DNA from: an uncultured Actinomycetes bacterium
GTDB taxonomy: Bacteria; Actinomycetota; Thermoleophilia; Solirubrobacterales; Thermoleophilaceae
Direction of reading: 5' to 3'
NCBI GenBank assembly: GCA_946481495.1
Contig: CAMLNW010000065.1
Coordinates: 1 to 11,613, forward strand
DNA: 11,613 nucleotides
In this document: positions 1-5,866 of the stretch, piece by piece
Layout of the letters: every line of letters begins with the position of its first letter
Position numbering within the stretch: position 1 is the first letter of the stretch
The notes under the pieces: generated by a model
Database searches by the model: none
What the model saw: the letters and a program-made list of their open reading frames with translations, nothing else
Told to the model about the DNA's origin: nothing
Program-made: the position numbers and the translations under genes

Positions 1-1
1 G

Positions 2-2050
2 GGCCGCCGCGCGATCTACTGCGTCGCCGGCCTGATGGTCACCGCGACGATCGTGCTCCAGTCGGCCTTCCTGCGCTCGGACTTCTCGTTCAAGCTCGTC
101 GCCGAGGGCTCGTCGACCGACACGCCGACCTTCTACAAGTTCACCGCGATGTGGGCGACCCAGGACGGGTCGCTGCTGCTCTGGGCGCTGCTGATGTCGC
201 TGTTCTCCAGCGCGGTGCTGTTCGCGACGCGCCGCTCGCTGCGCGACATCGCGCCCTACGCGACCGCCGTGCTCGCCGGGATCGCTGCCTTCTTCCTGCT
301 GCTGATGGTCGCCTGGGAGAACCCGTTCACGACGCTCGCGGTCGCGCCGGTAGAGGGCGCCGGCCTCAACCCGCTGCTGCGCCACCCGGCGATGATGATC
401 CACCCGCCGATGCTCTACACCGGCTACGTCGGCTTCTCGATCCCGTTCGCGTTCGCGATCGGCGCGCTGATCGTCCGCCAGACCGGCGCCGACTGGATCC
501 GTGCCACGCGCCGCTTCGCGCTGATCGCCTGGACGTTCCTCGGCGCCGGGATCATGCTCGGCGCCCTCTGGTCCTACGCCGAGCTCGGCTGGGGCGGCTA
601 CTGGGCGTGGGACCCGGTCGAGAATGCGTCGCTGATGCCGTGGCTGGTCGGCACCGCGTTCATCCACTCGATCATGGTCCAGGAGAAGCGCGGGATGCTG
701 AGGATCTGGAACGTCTCGTTGATCGTGGCGACGTTCGTGCTCGCGCTGCTCGGCACGTTCCTCGTCCGCTCGGGGATCCTCGACTCGATCCACGCCTTTG
801 GCGCGTCGACGATCGGCACGCAGTTCCTGATCTTCATCGCAATCGTGATCCTCGGCTCGACCGCGCTGATCGTCTCGCGCCTCGACGACCTGCGCAGCGA
901 GGCGAAGCTCGACTCCCTGATGTCGCGCGAGGCGTTCTTCCTCGTCAACAACCTCGTGCTCGTCGGCCTCTGCGTCGTGATCTTCTGGGGGACCTTCTTC
1001 CCGCTGATCTCCGAGGCGCTGTCCGGCGAGGAGGCGAGCGTCGGGCCGCCGTGGTTCAACCGCGTCACGACGCCGCTGGCGCTGGTGCTCGTCGCGCTGG
1101 CGGCGATCGGGCCGGTCGTGCCGTGGCGGCGCGCGAGCCGCTCGGGGCTGGTGCGCTCGTTCCGGCTGCCGCTGGCGGTGATGGCGGTGACGCTGGTCGC
1201 GCTGCTCGCTTTCACCGACTCGGCCGACAGCCCGCTGGCGCTGATCATGTTCTGCTTCGTCTCGCTGGTCCTGACGGTTGTTACACAGGAGCTCTGGCGG
1301 GGAACGCGCGCGCGTAAAACGATCACCGGCGACCCCTGGCCGCGCGCGCTCGGGCAGCTGATCGCGCGCAACCGCCGCCGCTACGGCGGCTACCTCGTCC
1401 ACGCTGGGATTGCGATCCTCTTCCTCGGCGTCGCCGCCTCGTCGGCGTTCCAGGACCAGCAGGACGTGCGGCTCTCGCCCGGCGAGTCGTTCAAGGCCGG
1501 CGGCTACGACATCACTTACGTCCGTCCGACCGCCGAGGTCGGGCGCGACACCTCCGGGACCGGGGCGCCGATCACCTTCGGGGCGGTCCTGCGCGCCCAG
1601 CGCGGCGACGAGGTCAAGCTGCTCCACCCGTCGCGTAACTTCTATCCGTCGCAGAACCTCGACGCCGGCCCGATCGGCCGCTTCTTCGAGGGCGAGGCGA
1701 CCAGCGAGGTCGACGTCCGCTGGGGCCTGCGGCGCGACCTCTGGACCGCGGTCCGACCCGACATCGCCGAGCTCGAGCCGGCGATCCGCGAGGCCAACGC
1801 CAAGTTCACCGATTCCAGCGACGACGTCCAGGCGATCGTGATCGCCGCGATCGTCCAGAAGTACCGCAACGACGCGCCACCGGCGAGCTTCCGCGCGATC
1901 GACTCGCCGCTCGTCTCCTGGATCTGGATCGGCGGCGCGATCATGATCCTCGGCGCGCTGATCGCGATCTGGCCGTCGCCGGAGGCCCGGATGCGCCGCG
2001 TCACGAGCATCTACGCGGCGCGGCTCGGCAAAGAGCTGTCGCAGGCCTGA
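2..2050 (+). CDS. ccmF: Cytochrome c haem lyase CcmF (5' partial)
   Basis: CcmF is the polytopic membrane subunit of the System I cytochrome c maturation pathway that attaches haem to apocytochrome on the outer face of the membrane. The open frame runs in from the left edge (GRRAIYCVAGLM before the first internal ATG at 35), so the true start lies upstream. Counting from the ATG at 35, visible family motifs are WATQDGSLLLW (about 40-50), HPAMMIHPPMLYTGYVG (about 117-133), and the haem-binding WWD signature GWGGYWAWDPVENASLMPW (about 185-203), followed by FIHS with a conserved histidine. A late RRRYGGYLVHAGIAILFLG block carries the second conserved periplasmic-side histidine, and a final membrane helix lies near the C-terminus. 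The visible 671+ residues are near the usual CcmF length of about 650. The next gene begins 1 bp after the stop and looks like a CcmI fragment, which fits a ccm operon. CcmF rather than ResB/CcsA is unusual for most actinobacteria. Confidence 0.95.
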   Translation, partial: GRRAIYCVAGLMVTATIVLQSAFLRSDFSFKLVAEGSSTDTPTFYKFTAMWATQDGSLLLWALLMSLFSSAVLFATRRSLRDIAPYATAVLAGIAAFFLLLMVAWENPFTTLAVAPVEGAGLNPLLRHPAMMIHPPMLYTGYVGFSIPFAFAIGALIVRQTGADWIRATRRFALIAWTFLGAGIMLGALWSYAELGWGGYWAWDPVENASLMPWLVGTAFIHSIMVQEKRGMLRIWNVSLIVATFVLALLGTFLVRSGILDSIHAFGASTIGTQFLIFIAIVILGSTALIVSRLDDLRSEAKLDSLMSREAFFLVNNLVLVGLCVVIFWGTFFPLISEALSGEEASVGPPWFNRVTTPLALVLVALAAIGPVVPWRRASRSGLVRSFRLPLAVMAVTLVALLAFTDSADSPLALIMFCFVSLVLTVVTQELWRGTRARKTITGDPWPRALGQLIARNRRRYGGYLVHAGIAILFLGVAASSAFQDQQDVRLSPGESFKAGGYDITYVRPTAEVGRDTSGTGAPITFGAVLRAQRGDEVKLLHPSRNFYPSQNLDAGPIGRFFEGEATSEVDVRWGLRRDLWTAVRPDIAELEPAIREANAKFTDSSDDVQAIVIAAIVQKYRNDAPPASFRAIDSPLVSWIWIGGAIMILGALIAIWPSPEARMRRVTSIYAARLGKELSQA

Positions 2051-2051
2051 C

Positions 2052-2339
2052 GTGGAGTACGCACTGGCGCTGATCCTGCTGGCCGCGCTGGTCGCCGCGA
2101 TCGTGCTGCGACCGCTCTTCCTGGGCGTCGGCGAGGACGACCGCGAGTCGGTCAGCCGCGAGGAGCTCGAGGCCGCCAAGGAGGCGAAGTACCGCGAGAT
2201 CCGCGACGCCCAGCTCGACTTCGAGATGGGCAAGCTGTCGCGGGAGGACCACCGCGCGATCGACCGCGAGCTGCGCGCCGAGGCGATCGAGATTCTCAAG
2301 CGACTCGACGCGGTCGACGGCGAGACCAGCCGCGCTTGA
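2052..2339 (+). CDS. Small CcmI-like membrane-anchored cytochrome c biogenesis protein
   Basis: This is a 95-residue protein starting at GTG 2052, one base after the ccmF stop, so it is very probably co-translated with ccmF. It has one N-terminal membrane helix (about residues 3-24, ending VLRPLFLG) followed by a charged helical segment with the pattern EAKYREIRDAQLDFEMGKLSREDH and then a second helix ending in LKRLD. This resembles the N-terminal anchor of CcmI/CcmH-type proteins, where a helix is followed by a segment such as YRERLAELE...GxLSEEEY. In that family the anchor helps bring apocytochrome to the haem lyase. The C-terminal TPR part of full CcmI is absent, so this is either the short form or a related helper. 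The assignment rests on motif resemblance plus position next to ccmF. Confidence 0.65.
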   Translation: MEYALALILLAALVAAIVLRPLFLGVGEDDRESVSREELEAAKEAKYREIRDAQLDFEMGKLSREDHRAIDRELRAEAIEILKRLDAVDGETSRA

Positions 2340-2350
2340 CGCTCCTCCGC

Positions 2351-2356
2351 TAGGCT
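2351..2356 (+). promoter_or_regulatory. Putative -10 box (TAGGCT) before secG
   Basis: TAGGCT lies 10 bp before the secG ATG, and no Shine-Dalgarno sequence is visible in the gap. This would fit a leaderless secG transcript. No good -35 is seen at 16-18 bp spacing; the TTGACG at 2336-2341 is only 9 bp away. The same TAGGCT hexamer recurs at 10802 with a better -35. Confidence 0.3.
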
Positions 2357-2365
2357 GCGTCGGCG

Positions 2366-2590
2366 ATGGAGGCAATTCTCAGCGGATTTCAGGTGATCCT
2401 GGCCGTGATCGTCATCGTCCTGATCCTGATGCACTCGGGCAAGGACGCTGGCCTCTCGGGCGCGTTCGGCGTCGGCACCGGCGCCGGCCCACTTGGCGGC
2501 GGCTCGCTCGTCGAGCGCAACCTCAACCGCTGGACCGTCTTCTTCTCGTTGGTCTTCGTGGCGAACGTGCTCGTCCTGCTGAAGATCTAG
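2366..2590 (+). CDS. secG: Protein translocase subunit SecG
   Basis: SecG is the small accessory membrane subunit of the SecYEG protein-export channel. The 74-residue product has the family layout: an N-terminal membrane helix (about residues 5-24, FQVILAVIVIVLILMHSG), a glycine-rich cytosolic loop with the signature GKDAGLSGAFGVGTGAGPLGG, and a second membrane helix (about 55-73). Length matches SecG (about 70-110 residues). The ATG at 2366 is chosen because the protein then begins directly at the first helix; no ribosome-binding site is visible, so translation may be leaderless. It follows the CcmI-like gene by 26 bp. Confidence 0.93.
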   Translation: MEAILSGFQVILAVIVIVLILMHSGKDAGLSGAFGVGTGAGPLGGGSLVERNLNRWTVFFSLVFVANVLVLLKI

Positions 2591-2603
2591 GCGCCCTCGT
2601 AGC

Positions 2604-2617
2604 AGGCCGAGAGGCCT
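2604..2617 (+). terminator. Weak hairpin after secG
   Basis: A perfect 5-bp stem AGGCC/GGCCT with a GAGA tetraloop lies 13 bp after the secG stop. There is no T-run after it, so it is at best a weak or factor-assisted terminator separating housekeeping genes from the regulatory region. Confidence 0.3.
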
Positions 2618-2639
2618 ATAACACGACTAGTGTGCGGGA

Positions 2640-2646
2640 TGTCACA
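2640..2646 (+). promoter_or_regulatory. TGTCACA motif, putative ECF-type -35 for the first XRE gene
   Basis: This is copy 1 of 5 of TGTCACA. Its last base is 30 bp before the A of ATG 2676, the distance expected if it is a -35 element and the transcript starts at the ATG (leaderless). TGTCACA is the published -35 of ECF41-type sigma factors and resembles the SigJ promoter. The matching ECF41 -10 (CGTC) is not seen here; the region 16-17 bp downstream reads CTACAAGT. Confidence 0.5.
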
Positions 2647-2675
2647 AATCGCATTCCGGCCTACAAGTGCGCCAC

Positions 2676-2891
2676 ATGACCCCTTCGACAGAGAACTTCG
2701 CCCGCCGTCTCCGACTCGCTCGTAGGACAACTGGCCTGACGCAGCATGAACTCGGCGAGCGCGCCGGGATCAGCGGCAGCCAGGTCTACCGGCTGGAGGC
2801 CGCCGAGCGCGAGCCGCGGCTCTCGACCCTGGTCAGCCTGGCCCGCGCACTCGGCAAGGACCCGAGTGAGATGGTCCGCGGCCTCAACTGA
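2676..2891 (+). CDS. Small XRE/Cro-C1-type helix-turn-helix regulator (copy 1)
   Basis: This 71-residue protein is almost only an HTH_XRE domain (about residues 8-68). The characteristic run is GLTQHELGERAGIS followed by the recognition helix SQVYRLEAAEREPRLSTLVSLARALG. Such stand-alone domains bind inverted-repeat operators as dimers. ATG 2676 is preferred to the in-frame GTG at 2667 because it lies 30 bp after a TGTCACA motif and the extra three residues add nothing to the domain; no Shine-Dalgarno is visible, consistent with leaderless translation. It is about 46% identical over 63 positions, by manual alignment, to the XRE protein at 10524, which also has TGTCACA at the same distance. No toxin or effector gene is adjacent. 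Its targets are unknown; the GCCA-NN-TGGC palindromes in this window are candidates. Confidence 0.9.
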   Translation: MTPSTENFARRLRLARRTTGLTQHELGERAGISGSQVYRLEAAEREPRLSTLVSLARALGKDPSEMVRGLN

Positions 2892-2894
2892 TTC

Positions 2895-2908
2895 CAGCCA
2901 GTGGGCTG
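2895..2908 (+). terminator. Small hairpin after the XRE gene
   Basis: The stem CAGCC/GGCTG with loop AGTG starts 3 bp after the XRE stop codon. There is no poly-T tail. It could be a weak terminator; its centre, GCCAGTGGGC, also resembles one degenerate copy of the GCCA-NN-TGGC operator core. Confidence 0.25.
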
Positions 2909-2955
2909 TCGCCCTGGGGCTTTGCACATACGAAGCTCCCCGATTACGGTTGTCG

Positions 2956-2962
2956 TGTCACA
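2956..2962 (+). promoter_or_regulatory. TGTCACA motif, putative ECF-type -35 for the first sigma gene
   Basis: This is copy 2 of 5. A -35 here predicts transcription starting near 2992-2994, which leaves a leader of about 30 nt containing the AGGAGGG ribosome-binding site (3008-3014) before ATG 3022. The following bases (GGAATCGG) resemble those after copy 4 (GGATCGGG), the motif upstream of the second sigma gene. Confidence 0.5.
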
Positions 2963-3007
2963 GGAATCGGTCCTGCGGCAAGCATCCAGTAGTAGATGTT
3001 GGCAACC

Positions 3008-3014
3008 AGGAGGG
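3008..3014 (+). promoter_or_regulatory. Strong ribosome-binding site AGGAGGG that sets the sigma-1 start
   Basis: AGGAGGG lies 7 bp before ATG 3022, in the sigma factor's reading frame. It is one of the clearest Shine-Dalgarno sequences in the window. It argues for a start at 3022 rather than the internal ATG at 3160, where family conservation begins and where no ribosome-binding site is visible. Confidence 0.6.
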
Positions 3015-3021
3015 CGGGCGC

Positions 3022-3747
3022 ATGCCGGCTTCGGGCATGCACAACTTGGGGGGGATCGATGACGCCTGCACGCGGGCGCGCGTCGCTGCCTTCCCGCGTG
3101 CGCGTCGTCCCGGCTGGCGCATCGCTCCGTCCACACGCGGACGCCATGATTGCCGGGCGATGGCGCCGGATCCCGACCAGCTAGCGCGGCGACTCGCTCG
3201 CCGTAGCGACGCCGACCTGCTCGCCCTAACGCCCTCGGTCCCCAACGCGTTCGGCATCTTCTTCGACCGCCACAGCCAGGCGATCGTCTCCTACCTCTGG
3301 CGCCAGACCGGCAACCAGGATGTCGCGCTAGACCTGACCTCCGAGACCTTCGCCGTCGCGCTCGAGTCCGTCGCCCGCTACGACCCAGCCAAGGGCGACG
3401 CCCGCGGCTGGCTTTTCGGCATCGCCAAGATCACGATGCTCTCCACCTACCGCCGCCAACAGTCCGAGCAGTCCGCCCGCCTCCGGCTCGGCGTCGAGGT
3501 ATCGGGGTTCAGCGACGAGGACTGGGAGCAGGCCGAGGCGCGCATCGACGCGTCGCTGCCGAGCATCGTCGACGGCCTCGATGAGCTGCCGCGTGCTGAG
3601 CGTCGCGCCGTCATCGCCAGGATCCTCGACGAGCGCAGCTACTCGGAGATCGCCGCGAGCGAGCAGGCGACTGAGGCTGCGATCCGGCAAAGGGTCAAGC
3701 GTGGGCTGGGACGGCTGCGGAAGCAGGCGGAGGACGAGCGGTCGTGA
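3022..3747 (+). CDS. ECF (sigma-70 family, group 4) RNA polymerase sigma factor 1
   Basis: This gene encodes an extracytoplasmic-function sigma factor that would direct RNA polymerase to a specific promoter set. Counting from the internal ATG 3160, region 2 spans about 30-97 (NAFGIFFDRHSQAIVSYLW, then DLTSETFAVALESVARYDP and GWLFGIAKI), and region 4 about 136-187 (DELPRAERRAVIARILDERSYSEIAAS, then the AAIRQRVKRGLGRLRK helix-turn-helix). A start at 3022 gives 241 residues with an arginine-rich 46-residue N-terminal extension and is supported by AGGAGGG at 3008; a start at 3160 gives a typical 195-residue ECF. I chose 3022 on the ribosome-binding site and the upstream TGTCACA, with moderate certainty. 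The stop overlaps the next gene by 4 bp (GTGA), the usual coupling of a sigma factor to its anti-sigma. No SnoaL-like extension is present, so it is not ECF41. Confidence 0.88.
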   Translation: MPASGMHNLGGIDDACTRARVAAFPRARRPGWRIAPSTRGRHDCRAMAPDPDQLARRLARRSDADLLALTPSVPNAFGIFFDRHSQAIVSYLWRQTGNQDVALDLTSETFAVALESVARYDPAKGDARGWLFGIAKITMLSTYRRQQSEQSARLRLGVEVSGFSDEDWEQAEARIDASLPSIVDGLDELPRAERRAVIARILDERSYSEIAASEQATEAAIRQRVKRGLGRLRKQAEDERS

Positions 3748-4682
3748 GGGCGCTGAGACAGCTGATTGGCGGGCTGTGGGCCGCGGTGTGGCTGCGTGGG
3801 CGGTTGCTTGGGTTGAGGCTGCGGCGGGTGTTCGGCGGCCGTCCGTCGGCTGAGGATGGTCCCGATTTCCATCTGGCCGCCGGCGATCCCCCTGTAGAGG
3901 GCGTCGACTACGAGGTCAACGAGCTGCCCTCCAATGTGGTCGCTCGTTTGGACACGATTGGCACGCAGCTTCTCGCCAGCACGCGCTCGGTCAGCGTCCA
4001 CCGTCCTCGCAGAGCAGGCGCCCGGAGAGCGGCTCTCATTGCAGCCACATCGCTCCTTCTGTTCGGCGCCGCGGGCGCGGGAGCGGCTGCGCTTGTGACG
4101 GGGACGACGGGATTCGAGGCGGTCGATCGTGTCCTCGGTATCTACGAGGCTGAATCGCAGAAGCCGGAGACGCTTGGGATACCCGTTCCAGGCCGCAATG
4201 GCGCGAGGCCAGATCCTTCGCACGGAAGTGCTTCCGTCAGTGTTCTGACCGCTGATGGGTCGAGCGTCGTAGCGACGTCGTACGTTGCTCAGAGCGGGGA
4301 GATTTGCTCTGTTGTCACCGGACTGGCCTCCCGCCCCCCTGATTCCGAGCCGGGGGCGCTGAACACGCTTTCCTGCGTAGCGCCAGCCAAGCTAGCGGAG
4401 CATCTCGATGGCGATCGTGAGTACTTGGTCTCTAGCGCGATCTCGGGTGAGGCAGTGGTCCTCGCGGGTTTGGCCAGCGGTGACGTCGTCTCGATGAGGG
4501 GCCGTGGACCAAAGGGACCATTCGATGTCGAGGTAGGGAAGAGCTGGTCGCCAGGCCTTCCTGGGCTTGGAATGCTGACCCCATTCGCCGGAGTTAGCCC
4601 TCCGGGCGGCGAGACGTCGGCGGGGGCAGGGGGGTCGAGCATCCTCGACCCCACGCAGTACTCGTTCGAGAGCCTTGACTAG
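3744..4682 (+). CDS. One-pass membrane protein, putative anti-sigma factor for sigma 1
   Basis: The 312-residue product starts at GTG 3744, overlapping the sigma-1 stop by 4 bp, so translation is probably coupled. It has a cytosolic N-terminus that opens with an arginine-rich amphipathic stretch (1-30), one membrane helix (about 95-118, AALIAATSLLLFGAAGAGAAAL), and an exported C-terminal domain of about 190 residues with just two cysteines (188, 211). The final part is Gly/Ser/Pro-rich. No zinc-binding HxxxCxxC anti-sigma motif is visible, so the anti-sigma role is inferred from the gene overlap and topology. The exported part shares a layout (Cys...Cys, then about 25 residues, then a hydrophobic-Gly segment) with the products at 5162 and 5866, suggesting a common sensor or ligand domain. 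Codon use looks less GC-biased than in ccmF. Confidence 0.75.
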   Translation: MRALRQLIGGLWAAVWLRGRLLGLRLRRVFGGRPSAEDGPDFHLAAGDPPVEGVDYEVNELPSNVVARLDTIGTQLLASTRSVSVHRPRRAGARRAALIAATSLLLFGAAGAGAAALVTGTTGFEAVDRVLGIYEAESQKPETLGIPVPGRNGARPDPSHGSASVSVLTADGSSVVATSYVAQSGEICSVVTGLASRPPDSEPGALNTLSCVAPAKLAEHLDGDREYLVSSAISGEAVVLAGLASGDVVSMRGRGPKGPFDVEVGKSWSPGLPGLGMLTPFAGVSPPGGETSAGAGGSSILDPTQYSFESLD

Positions 4683-4770
4683 CGCCCGGCCAACGGGGTA
4701 GGGTTTGCCCGCTTCTGGGCGTTACAGAGGCGATTCGGGACTCGCTATCGCTCGGAGAAGGGGTTGGCCT

Positions 4771-5160
4771 GTGGAACGTGTGAGGGTATCGCTTGCGCTA
4801 CTGACGTTTGCCGTTGTAGTCGTTGTTGGGGCAGCCGCTCCAGCTCGTTCGGATGCGCTGGTCAGCTACTACAGCTGCTCGAGCAAGCCTCCCGGTAGCT
4901 GGTGTGACGGTCGCGCAAACGGAACCTTCGACGGGCTTCACAGCTGGGACTACAACCAAGGCTATGCACCTGGTGCCCCTACCACTTGTCAAGGTCTCTA
5001 CAAACCATCGACGAGTACCTGGCTTACTGGCACTGGTTGCAATTCGGGTAACCTCGCCAGCAACTACTACAACCCCCAGTCCTGTGCATGCTTAGAGGCC
5101 AACATTATGCACTACGCAGCCGGTAATCTGACCATCAACGGCTTCGCGGACACGTTCTAA
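4771..5160 (+). CDS. Small secreted six-cysteine protein of unknown function
   Basis: From GTG 4771 the product has 129 residues: a Sec-type signal peptide (about 1-29; hydrophobic core LALLTFAVVVVVGAAA, probable cleavage after SDA) and a mature part of about 100 residues with six cysteines (36, 45, 73, 90, 105, 107). The mature part is rich in Tyr, Asn, Gly, Ser and Thr (for example SNYYNPQSCACLEANIMHY), typical of a stable disulphide-bonded extracellular protein. GTG 4771 is chosen because GGAGAAGGGG (4754-4763) lies 7 bp upstream and the signal peptide then begins at once; upstream in-frame starts such as TTG 4705 would place 22 residues ahead of it. I do not recognise the family. The next gene begins 1 bp after the stop, so the two exported proteins are probably co-translated and may work together. 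Confidence 0.75.
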   Translation: MERVRVSLALLTFAVVVVVGAAAPARSDALVSYYSCSSKPPGSWCDGRANGTFDGLHSWDYNQGYAPGAPTTCQGLYKPSTSTWLTGTGCNSGNLASNYYNPQSCACLEANIMHYAAGNLTINGFADTF

Positions 5161-5161
5161 T

Positions 5162-5794
5162 ATGCGACGGATCTACTTAAGCGCCATCTTGGTCACCATC
5201 TCGCTGTGCTTCATAGCAGTGGGTGCGATTGCGGCTGATGACGAGAGCGGTCCGCCTGGTGCCGACGACGCTCGGATCTCTGCCATCGAGCCCGACGCCA
5301 AAGAGGCGCTGGACGTTCTCGATCAGCGGCGGGTTGTTGGAGATGCGCTGCCCGAGGATCTGACCGAGCGGATGGACGAGAACGCCAACTACGGGATGAA
5401 CCCAGATCTGTCCCGTCTGTCGATTGCCAACGCGACGCATTCGGTCTATGTGCTTCCGGCTAATGACCGGGTATGCGCGGCCCTCACGATAGGCGAGGGG
5501 GCGAACCTTAGTTGTCGGTCTACAGGGGAAGTTGCTGACGGCGAAGCGGGAGCCGCGACGGTGCTAGTAAGCACCGGTATTGCGGTCTACGGGCTAGTTC
5601 CCGACGGCGTCGAGTCAGTCTCGGTTCAAACTGGAACCGACGAATCGACGCTGTTGGACGTCGAGAACAACGCTTACTACACGGTCGTTCCGGCCGGGAC
5701 CGCCCTGCGGATGGTTCGCTATGTGGGCCCGAGTGGACCCGTCGAGTTCCCCATCTACGATCCCGTACAGGCACTCGAGGCAAGTCAAGACTGA
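5162..5794 (+). CDS. Secreted protein with Cys-pair domain, unknown function
   Basis: This 210-residue protein has a signal peptide (1-25; MRRIYLSAILVTISLCFIAV, cleavage near AIA/A) and no later membrane helix. The acidic mature region holds two cysteines (105, 118) followed by VYGLVPDGVESVSV (about 142-155), an asparagine turn (ENNAYY) and a C-terminal segment ALRMVRYVGPSGPVEF. The latter part can be aligned by eye with the end of the 9034 membrane protein (GVTARDVKRVEL ... LRELVGYDSAGQVLE), and the Cys-pair layout with the exported parts of 3744 and 5866. It therefore looks like a free, secreted version of the domain that the putative anti-sigma proteins hold outside the membrane. Whether it is a ligand, competitor or partner is not known. 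It starts 1 bp after the preceding secreted-protein gene. Confidence 0.8.
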   Translation: MRRIYLSAILVTISLCFIAVGAIAADDESGPPGADDARISAIEPDAKEALDVLDQRRVVGDALPEDLTERMDENANYGMNPDLSRLSIANATHSVYVLPANDRVCAALTIGEGANLSCRSTGEVADGEAGAATVLVSTGIAVYGLVPDGVESVSVQTGTDESTLLDVENNAYYTVVPAGTALRMVRYVGPSGPVEFPIYDPVQALEASQD

Positions 5795-5848
5795 TAGGCG
5801 GGTCTCGGAAGCCCTAGCGTTCGGGGCAAAGTCCGTCCCGCCTGATAG

Positions 5849-5866
5849 CTTCGCCAACTGGCGAAG
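5849..5866. promoter_or_regulatory. Operator-like palindrome (site A), CTTCGCCA-AC-TGGCGAAG
   Basis: This is a perfect 8+2+8 inverted repeat that ends on the first base of the GTG start codon of the next gene. The core GCCA-NN-TGGC is shared with sites at 7345-7360 and 10820-10835. A protein bound here would block initiation or translation of the 5866 gene. It might instead act as an RNA hairpin covering the start codon. Confidence 0.55.

Noticed and set aside
151..1317. Long plus-strand open frame in a second frame of ccmF
   Set aside because: Composition is almost all Ala/Arg/Asp, typical of an out-of-frame GC-rich read; no family motif.
598..1371. Long minus-strand open frame (257 codons) opposite ccmF
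   Set aside because: It is a high-GC shadow of ccmF: Arg/Ser/Thr-rich, with no domain. The plus-strand frame carries clear CcmF motifs.
2676..2891. XRE protein as the antitoxin of a toxin-antitoxin pair
   Set aside because: No small toxin-like gene adjoins either XRE gene; both stand alone after a TGTCACA motif.
3022..3747. Assigning sigma 1 to the ECF41 group because of TGTCACA
   Set aside because: ECF41 factors carry a SnoaL-like C-terminal extension of about 100 residues; the protein ends right after region 4, and the CGTC -10 is not seen.
3639..4223. 194-codon minus-strand frame opposite the sigma-1/membrane-protein junction
   Set aside because: It overlaps two well-supported coupled genes and shows no domain, signal peptide or ribosome-binding site.
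4721..4726. GTTACA before the six-cysteine protein gene as a sixth ECF promoter copy
   Set aside because: It differs from the motif, and the predicted transcript start would fall inside the ribosome-binding site.
5797..5843. AGGCGGG/CCCGCCT inverted repeat as a terminator after 5162
   Set aside because: The arms are 7 bp but enclose a loop of about 33 nt, too open for a confident terminator; no T-run follows.
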